A stretch of 64,000 bases of DNA from Micromonospora zingiberis (lineage in GTDB: Bacteria; Actinomycetota; Actinomycetes; Mycobacteriales; Micromonosporaceae), in NCBI RefSeq assembly GCF_004331455.1, contig NZ_SJJR01000012.1, positions 1 to 64,000 on the forward strand. Direction: 5' to 3'. The notes beneath the pieces were generated by a model that worked only from the letters and a program-made list of their open reading frames with translations, had not been told where the DNA came from and did no database searches. Numbering within the stretch: position 1 is the stretch's first letter; each line of letters starts with the position of its first letter. The position numbers and the translations under genes are program-made. Positions 59,201 to 64,000 of the stretch are shown here, piece by piece.

Positions 59201-61343
59201 CCGGCACGACGGCGACGACCCGTACATGGTGGTGGCGGCCGACAAGGGCACGGCGACGTTCTCCGACATCGCCAACGAGATCTCCACCGCGCACAAGTTC
59301 TGGCTGGGCGACGCCTTCGCCTCCGGTGGTTCGGCGGGCTACGACCACAAGAAGATGGGCATCACCGCCCGGGGCGCCTGGGAGTCGGTCAAGCGGCACT
59401 TCCGCGAGCTGGGCCACGACACCCAGCGCCAGGACTTCACCGTGGTCGGCGTCGGCGACATGTCCGGCGACGTGTTCGGCAACGGGATGCTGCTGTCCGA
59501 GCACATCCGGCTGATGGCGGCCTTCGACCACCGGCACATCTTCCTCGACCCGGACCCGGACGCGGCGACCTCGTACGTCGAGCGGAAGCGGCTGTTCGCG
59601 CTGTCCCGCTCGACCTGGGAGGACTACAACGCCGAGCTGATCTCCGCCGGTGGCGGGATCTATCCGCGTACGGCGAAGTCGGTGCCGGTTTCGCCGCAGG
59701 TGCGCGCGGTGCTCGGGTTGGCCGACGACGTCGAGCAGATGAGCCCGCAGGAGCTGATGAAGGCCATCCTCACCGCGCCGGTGGACCTGTTCTGGAACGG
59801 CGGCATCGGCACCTACGTCAAGGCATCCAGCCAGACCAACGCGGAGGTGGGCGACAAGTCCAACGACGCGATCCGGGTCAACGGCAAGGACCTGCGGTGC
59901 CGGGTGGTCGGCGAGGGCGGCAACCTGGGCTTCACCCAGCACGGCCGGATCGAGTACGCCCAGACGGGCGGCCGGATGTACACCGACTTCATCGACAACG
60001 CGGCTGGGGTGGACTGCTCCGACCACGAGGTGAACATCAAGATCCTGCTGAACACCGCGGTCGCCGACGGCGAACTGACCGTCCCCGAGCGGGACGAACT
60101 GCTCGCCCGGATGACCGACGAGGTCGCCGAGCTGGTGCTGCGGGACAACTACGACCAGGCCCGGGCGATCAACAACTCGCAGGCCCAGGCCGCCTCGCTG
60201 CTGCCGGTACACCGCCGGATGATCACCGAGCTGGAGCGCTCGGGGACGCTGGACCGGGCGTTGGAGGCGCTGCCGCCGGACGAGGAACTCGCGGTACGCA
60301 CCGAGTCCGGGCTGACCGCGCCGGAGTTCGCGGTGGTGCTGGCGTACGTGAAGATCGCCCTGGAGAAGGAGATCCTCACCGAAGGGCTGGCCGACGAGGC
60401 GTGGACCAACGAGGTGTTGGTCAACTACTTCCCGACGCCGATGCGGGAGCGGTTCGCCGAACGGATGGGCCGACACCGGTTGCGCCGCGACATCGTGACC
60501 ACGGTGCTGGTCAACGAGGCGATCAACCGGGGCGGCATCTCCTTCGTCTTCCGGGTGGTCGAGGAGACCGCGGCGCCGGCCGCGGACGTGATCCGGGCGT
60601 ACGTGGTGGTCCGTGAGGTCTTCGGGCTGCGCGAACTCTGGGACGCGGTCGAGGCGCTGGACAACAAGATCGACCCGGAGTTGCAGACCAACGTCTACCT
60701 GGACACCCGGCGGCTGCTCGACCGGGCGGTGCGCTGGCTGGTGACCAACCGTCGGTCGCCGATCGACGTGCCCACGGAGATCGCCCGGCTGCGCGACGGG
60801 GTGGCCCGGTTGCTACCGCAACTGGAGACGCTGTTCTACGGCAGCGAGCGGGAGGCCATCGCGGCGCACATCGACTCGATGACCGAGCGCGGCCTGCCGC
60901 GTGAGTTGGCCGAGTTGAGCACCCGCCTGATGTACAGCTTCGGTCTGCTCGACGTGGTGGAGACCGCCACCGGCACCGGGCGCGACGTGAGCGAGGTGGC
61001 CTCGATCTACTTCGTGCTCTCCGACCGGTTCCGGGTCGACTCGCTGCTGTCGAAGATCTCGCTGCTGCCCCGCGAGGACCGGTGGCAGACCCTGGCCCGG
61101 ATGGCGCTGCGCTACGACCTGTACGCCGCGCTGGCCGCGCTCACCGCGGAGGTGCTCGACTCCACGCCCGGTGATCTGCCGCCGCAGGAGCGGGTGCAGC
61201 AGTGGGAGCAGTCGAACGCCACCTCGATCCACCGGGCGGAACGGGCGATGGGCGAGTTCGACGAGTCCCGCGCCGACCTGGCGGCTTTGTCGGTCCTGCT
61301 CCGCCAGATCCGCACCCTGGTGCGCACCTCGGCCGCCAACTGA
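56289..61343 (+). CDS. gdh: NAD-dependent glutamate dehydrogenase, GDH180 type
   Basis: This 1684-residue enzyme deaminates glutamate to 2-oxoglutarate with NAD, and belongs to the large L_180 class found in actinomycetes. N-terminal ACT-like regulatory segments (about 50-700) precede the catalytic core: GGLRWSDRREDFRTEV, active-site Lys926 in VGAKGGFVLK, and the NAD-binding GVGDMSGDVFGNG near 1055. Length agrees with the class. ATG 56289 is 9 nt after GAGGGGAG; a GTG at 56280 also fits. Monocistronic, ending at two tandem terminators. Confidence 0.95.
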   Translation: MDRRPAIKPGPDLRQADTGRDDSFDTATDGDGFGRLDTGVTGMTGSSIDTLYDLGLPPEALADDVEDAELDEPVPNAERLVAHAVALAGDDHDAATLVGRFWRFAPDEELIGFTAEEMLDAARAHRELAEQRVPGELKLRIHSPDAEQHHSVIEIVTDDMPFLVDSVTALLNTHHLDVHLLVHPLVVVRREPLGRLVEVAADVEPDDAISGDLVESWMRIEIDPVRDPAERDKLRRELQRVLTDVREAVEDWPKMRQRALALADDLAAARTSDNRPPVPEKDITDSVELLRWLAHDHFTFLGYREYRLVPDSEQGGPALEAVLGTGLGILRQDSPEARALSSMTPEAHEKVTEKRLLIITKANSRATVHRSAYLDYIGFKIFNENGEVVGERRFLGLFSTAAYRTSVQELPVVRRKVAEVLDRSGLSLRSHSGKDLLQILETYPRDELFQIKTDDLYHAVIGVLRMAGRRQLRVFLRRDAYGRFISCLIYLPRDRFTTQNRLRMQDILLRELNGVGVDYTTRVTESMLARVHFIVRTDPTSPPGDIDADLLAEELADATRLWDDDYRLVLERKLGDEQAKHLFARYADAFPEGYKDGHTPYEAMKDLAKLELLEEAGQLEMHLFRKQLMPRAVGRATDVDESMDVRFKVYRYGEPMMLSAVLPVLHSLGVRVVDEHPYEVERVDGRIWLYDFGLQLPEGHQELAEVRPHVENAFAAAWRGEAEVDGFNELVLRAGLTWRQVVVLRAYAKYLRQTGTVFSQDYMESTFIAYPHLATLLVQLFETRFEPGTLTAEQREQRSAELVAELRAALDDVASLDQDRILRSYLTLIQATLRTSFYQKPVGGRPKAYVAFKLDPQAIPELPAPRPKFEIFVYSPRFEGVHLRYGPVARGGLRWSDRREDFRTEVLGLVKAQMVKNAVIVPVGAKGGFVLKQKPGDRDEAVACYKEFISALLDVTDNIVAGEIVPPEDVVRHDGDDPYMVVAADKGTATFSDIANEISTAHKFWLGDAFASGGSAGYDHKKMGITARGAWESVKRHFRELGHDTQRQDFTVVGVGDMSGDVFGNGMLLSEHIRLMAAFDHRHIFLDPDPDAATSYVERKRLFALSRSTWEDYNAELISAGGGIYPRTAKSVPVSPQVRAVLGLADDVEQMSPQELMKAILTAPVDLFWNGGIGTYVKASSQTNAEVGDKSNDAIRVNGKDLRCRVVGEGGNLGFTQHGRIEYAQTGGRMYTDFIDNAAGVDCSDHEVNIKILLNTAVADGELTVPERDELLARMTDEVAELVLRDNYDQARAINNSQAQAASLLPVHRRMITELERSGTLDRALEALPPDEELAVRTESGLTAPEFAVVLAYVKIALEKEILTEGLADEAWTNEVLVNYFPTPMRERFAERMGRHRLRRDIVTTVLVNEAINRGGISFVFRVVEETAAPAADVIRAYVVVREVFGLRELWDAVEALDNKIDPELQTNVYLDTRRLLDRAVRWLVTNRRSPIDVPTEIARLRDGVARLLPQLETLFYGSEREAIAAHIDSMTERGLPRELAELSTRLMYSFGLLDVVETATGTGRDVSEVASIYFVLSDRFRVDSLLSKISLLPREDRWQTLARMALRYDLYAALAALTAEVLDSTPGDLPPQERVQQWEQSNATSIHRAERAMGEFDESRADLAALSVLLRQIRTLVRTSAAN

Positions 61344-61359
61344 CCCATCACCCGGACCA

Positions 61360-61421
61360 CCCGGACCACCCGTGCCCCGGGTGGTCCGGGGCGTGGCCCG
61401 GCGGTGGTACCGCCGGGCCAC
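61360..61421. terminator. Two tandem perfect hairpins
   Basis: CCCGGACCACCCG pairs with 61378-61390 (13 bp, 5-nt loop), and GTGGCCCGGCGGT (61393-61405) pairs with 61409-61421 (13 bp, GGT loop). They sit between the convergent gdh and sortase genes and probably work in both directions. Confidence 0.85.
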
Positions 61422-61432
61422 GGGTGGTCGGG

Positions 61433-62155
61433 TCACTTCTGTGGTGAGGCGAAGACGATCACGTTGTCGGGGTATTCGCCGGTTGCCTCGTTGAACTGGC
61501 CACCGCAGGTCACCACCCGCAGGCCGGGTCGGTCGCTGGGGCCGTACACCTGCTCGGTGGGGAAGGCGTCCTTCGGGTGGGAGGCCACCGAGTCGACCTG
61601 GAAGTTGACCGGCCGACCGTCGGCGCGATTGACGGTGATGGTGTCGCCGGCTTGCAGGGCGCCGAGAGAGAAGAAGACGGCGGGTCCGATCGCGGCCGAG
61701 TCGACGTGTCCGACGATTACCGCGTTGCCCACCTCGCCCGGGCTCGGGCCGGGCTGGTACCACCCGGCCAGCATGGCCTGGTCCAGCGGCGGTACCTGCA
61801 CGGTGCCGTCGGGATTGGTGCCCAGCGTCATGATCTCCGCGTTGACGCCGATGCGGGGGATGCTGATCGTGGTGGGTGCGGAGCGGGCGAGCCCGGCCGG
61901 CGCCCGCTCGTCGCCGTCGAGGTCGGCGTCGCCGTCGAGGTCGGCGTCGTCGACGGGGGAGGGGGTCGGCGGGGTGGCTCCCGCCCGTGCCAGCGGCTGG
62001 GGCGGGCGGACGGGTTCCGCGTTCTTGAGCGAGGCGCCGATCATTCCGGATCCCACCATGGCGAGCAGGACGACGACGGCGGCGCCGACGGCGCGCCACG
62101 GGTAACCGTGACGGCCGCCGGCCCGTCTCGTCGTCACGTCAGACCGCGAACTCAT
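61433..62155 (-). CDS. Class E/F-type sortase
   Basis: The 240-residue transpeptidase has an N-terminal membrane anchor (about 20-40), a Pro/Asp-rich linker with a DLDGDADLDGD repeat, and a sortase barrel. The catalytic His is in VIVGHVDS and Cys217 in VVTCGG. No Arg follows the Cys; the usual Arg region reads GEYPDNVIVF. Start ATG at 62155 overlaps the upstream repetitive-protein gene by 17 bp, so the sortase is co-translated with its probable substrate. Confidence 0.9.
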   Translation of the reverse strand: MSSRSDVTTRRAGGRHGYPWRAVGAAVVVLLAMVGSGMIGASLKNAEPVRPPQPLARAGATPPTPSPVDDADLDGDADLDGDERAPAGLARSAPTTISIPRIGVNAEIMTLGTNPDGTVQVPPLDQAMLAGWYQPGPSPGEVGNAVIVGHVDSAAIGPAVFFSLGALQAGDTITVNRADGRPVNFQVDSVASHPKDAFPTEQVYGPSDRPGLRVVTCGGQFNEATGEYPDNVIVFASPQK

Positions 62156-63179
62156 CGGTCCGACGGCGGCGCAGCAGCACCAGGCCACCAAGGGCCGCCG
62201 CACCGACCAGGCTCGCCCCGGCGGTGGCCAGGCCACTGTCGGCGGCGGCGGTCAGGCCGCCGTCACCACCGTCGACCCCGCCGTGCGGCAGGACGACCAG
62301 CTCACCCTCGCCGCAGGAGCCCTCCAGCTTGTACGTGCCGGGCTTGGCGTCCTTGGCGATCCGGGCCTCGCCGAAGTAGACGAAGTCCTTCTCGTGCTCC
62401 CAGCGGTCGTCCTTGCCCTTCTCGTCGCCCCGCCAGTCGCGCTCTTCCGCGCCGTACTCGTCGCGGTCCTTCCCGCCGTGCTCGGACTTCTCGTCGCGCT
62501 TGTCGTCCTCACGGCCCTTCCAGTCGTGGTCCCCGTCGGCGGCAGCACCCCCGCCGGCACCGTCCTGAGCAGCGTCCTCGCGGCCCTGCCACTCGCCGCG
62601 CTCCTCGTCGCCGGACTTCCAGTCCTTCTTCTCTTCGCCGCGCTCGTCGCCGGACTTCCAGTCCTTCTTGTCTTCGCCGTGCTCGTCTTCGGACTTCCAG
62701 TCCTTCTTGTCCTTGTCGTGCTCGTCTTCGGACTTCCAGTCCTTCTTGTCCTTGTCGTACTCGTCTTCGGACTTCCAGTCCTTCTTGTCCTTGTCGTACT
62801 CGTCTTCGGACTTCCAGTCCTTCTTGTCCTTGCCGTGCTCGTCTTCGGACTTCCAGTCCTTGCCGTCCTTGCCGTGCTCGTAGGAACCGTCCTCGCCCTT
62901 CCAGCCGCCGTGGTCCGATTTCTTGCCGTCGTGGGCCGGCTCGAGCTTGACCTTGCCGGTGACCTTGGACCAGACGAAGGCGTTCTCCTGCGGCTGCTCG
63001 CAGATCTCCACCAACTTGATCTCTTCGCCGGGCTTGGCGGCGTGCGGCTTGGCAAAGACCTTGCCCTCGTCCTTGTGCGGCTGGCCGTCGGCGAACGCGA
63101 CCCCCGGCGCGAACACCAGGAGGGAGGCGCCGCCGAGGGCAGCACCCGCCACGACCTTCCCGAGCATCTTCTTAGCCAT
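62139..63179 (-). CDS. Secreted repetitive acidic/basic surface protein
   Basis: The 346-residue product has a signal peptide (about 1-31, FADG cleavage), a short Cys-containing domain, and about nine 12-residue units of the form KDKKDWKSEDEY (residues about 88-195), then a charged region. A C-terminal domain with one Cys (GSCGEGELVVLPHGG) precedes LATAG, a hydrophobic helix and RRRR, a sorting-signal-like tail. It is likely anchored by the downstream sortase. ATG 63179 chosen over an earlier extension. Function unknown. Confidence 0.82.
   Translation of the reverse strand: MAKKMLGKVVAGAALGGASLLVFAPGVAFADGQPHKDEGKVFAKPHAAKPGEEIKLVEICEQPQENAFVWSKVTGKVKLEPAHDGKKSDHGGWKGEDGSYEHGKDGKDWKSEDEHGKDKKDWKSEDEYDKDKKDWKSEDEYDKDKKDWKSEDEHDKDKKDWKSEDEHGEDKKDWKSGDERGEEKKDWKSGDEERGEWQGREDAAQDGAGGGAAADGDHDWKGREDDKRDEKSEHGGKDRDEYGAEERDWRGDEKGKDDRWEHEKDFVYFGEARIAKDAKPGTYKLEGSCGEGELVVLPHGGVDGGDGGLTAAADSGLATAGASLVGAAALGGLVLLRRRRTDEFAV
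62600..62880. repeat. 36-bp coding tandem repeat
   Basis: Units of about 36 bp built on TCGTCTTCGGACTTCCAGTC and CTTCTTGTCCTTG (plus-strand reading). Several central units are nearly identical, showing recent expansion in the surface-protein gene. Confidence 0.88.
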
Positions 63180-63704
63180 GACCTGTGTCACTCCATCCCT
63201 GATTTGTCCTGCGCCCGGTAGCAACCGAGCCAGAACCGACGTTAGACCGTTTCATGACTTATGCGCGGAAAGATTCGTGTTCTGGCATTAGTTCCCCTGC
63301 CGCCTCTGCAGGCCCACTCCGCCCGCCACGTGCCGGGCTGTGCGGGGTTGCCCGAGCTGCCCGCCGTGGGCAGGCTGGCCCGCGTGCGGGGGTGAGGTGG
63401 GCAGCTTGTCCGGATAGGCTTCGGAAGTATCGAACCATTGCCATGGAAGCGCTCCCATGCAAGAATCGCTGCACGCGGTTCGGGGAGCCACACCGCGTAG
63501 GCAGGGCGTCGAGGGCAGCCGGTTTGACCGGACGACCACCCGCCGAGCGACCGGGTCATCCCGGTTGTCGCACCACCACCACGCCCGTCCGGGTCGGGCG
63601 CTCCCGAAGAATCCCGTTGGCACCGGCGGTCGTCCGCGCAGGACGCCCTGGGGCCACGTGCCGGGTCGTACGCGGATCCGGTCTCGCCCAAGGAGATCAG
63701 TGGC
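63180..63704. other. 525-bp regulatory gap
   Basis: Contains the divergent promoters of the surface-protein gene and the cellulase-type gene. The only site I recognise is the CebR-like palindrome at 63444. No gene is supported inside. Confidence 0.6.
63444..63457. promoter_or_regulatory. CebR-like operator
   Basis: TGGAAGCGCTCCCA differs at one position from the Streptomyces CebR box TGGGAGCGCTCCCA. It lies 247 bp before the start of a secreted cellulose-binding protein, suggesting repression that is lifted by cello-oligosaccharides. Confidence 0.75.
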
Positions 63705-64000
63705 ATGAATGTGTGGAGAAAACTGTCCGGCCGCCGCCGGGCCGTCGCGCTGGCTGGCGCGAGCGCGCTGGTCGCGGGCGGTTTGGTGACGCTGCCGGTT
63801 TCGGCCGCGTACGCGGCGACGCAGTGCGACGTGTCCTACACGACGAACGACTGGCAGGGCGGGTTCACCGCCAACATCACGATCAGGAACGTCGGCGACC
63901 CGCTCAACGGGTGGACCCTCGGCTTCACCTTCCCCGACGCCAACCAGCGCGTCCAGCAGGGCTGGTCGGCGCGGTGGACCCAGTCGGGCCGCAACGTGAC
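63705..64000 (+). CDS. Secreted CBM2 protein, probable cellulase (5' part)
   Basis: The 98 visible residues start with a long actinobacterial signal peptide (RRRAVALAGASALVAGG, cleavage near AYA/A) and the first part of a family 2 carbohydrate-binding module: CDVSYTTNDWQGGFTANI, NGWTLGFTF and QGWSARWTQSG with the exposed Trp residues typical of cellulose binding. The catalytic domain is beyond the window, so the hydrolase family is unknown. AGGAG lies 10 nt before the ATG. Control by CebR is likely. Confidence 0.88.
   Translation, partial: MNVWRKLSGRRRAVALAGASALVAGGLVTLPVSAAYAATQCDVSYTTNDWQGGFTANITIRNVGDPLNGWTLGFTFPDANQRVQQGWSARWTQSGRNV

Noticed and set aside
1..64000. tRNA and rRNA genes
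   Set aside because: No cloverleaf with TTC-rich T-arm and CCA-type end, and no rRNA-like sequence, was recognised in the gaps on either strand; a tRNAscan run would be decisive.

Overview
The window is very G+C-rich actinobacterial DNA. The likely source is Micromonosporaceae (Micromonospora or a close relative). Evidence: the rpmE-prfA-prmC-tsaC-PTP-glyA-atp gene order, the abundance of GTG starts, NucS, the GDH180-type glutamate dehydrogenase, XRE/DUF397 pairs, and a roughly 57-bp intergenic repeat (two GTTAATAAGG(G/T)GCCCTTCCT halves) that occurs seven times. It looks like chromosomal core sequence. I recognised no tRNA, rRNA, CRISPR array, prophage or intact insertion sequence.

Layout. 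1-8.1 kb: ribosomal protein bL31, release factor RF1 and its methylase PrmC, the tRNA t6A enzyme TsaC, a small tyrosine phosphatase and a class A PBP, with a convergent TPR-GGDEF protein. 8.1-20.7 kb: an SDR/DUF2867 protein, glyA, and the F1Fo ATP synthase genes (helper membrane protein, AtpZ, B, E, F, H, A, G, D). A strong terminator and an LCP cell-wall ligase gene separate atpD from atpC. 20.7-25.4 kb: a secreted lytic-transglycosylase-like protein, a VOC protein, a PduO-type cobalamin adenosyltransferase, MurA with Asp in place of the usual catalytic Cys, and a 3-hydroxybutyryl-CoA dehydrogenase. 25.4-39 kb: an ABC exporter, a DUF1540 protein, a polysaccharide deacetylase, DUF4126, NucS, a TetR/SDR divergent pair, an aldehyde dehydrogenase, an FHA protein, a tandem 3-hydroxyacyl-CoA dehydrogenase, a hydrolase and an AI-2E-family membrane protein. 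39-45.4 kb: an XRE/DUF397 pair and two long coiled-coil proteins of Scy/FilP type. 45.7-51.2 kb: methylmalonyl-CoA epimerase, thiolase, MeaB and an isobutyryl-CoA-mutase-type large subunit. 51.3-64 kb: thioredoxin-TPR protein, arginase-family protein, lipoprotein PBP, NAD-glutamate dehydrogenase, a sortase with a repetitive surface protein, and the start of a CBM2 cellulase-type protein behind a CebR-like operator.

How the genes connect. Acyl-CoA metabolism forms a scattered group: hbd, the tandem HAD, epimerase/thiolase/MeaB and the mutase. MeaB and the adenosyltransferase supply and protect the B12 cofactor that the mutase needs. All four transcription units carry the same 18-bp imperfect palindrome (about CCTTANCGRTCGTTCAGG) 12-51 bp before a start codon. 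This looks like an undescribed acyl-CoA regulon and is the best lead in the window. The second lead is a 225-241 bp MITE-like element with 14-bp terminal inverted repeats; one copy is inserted inside a Micromonospora-type repeat with an apparent TTA target duplication.
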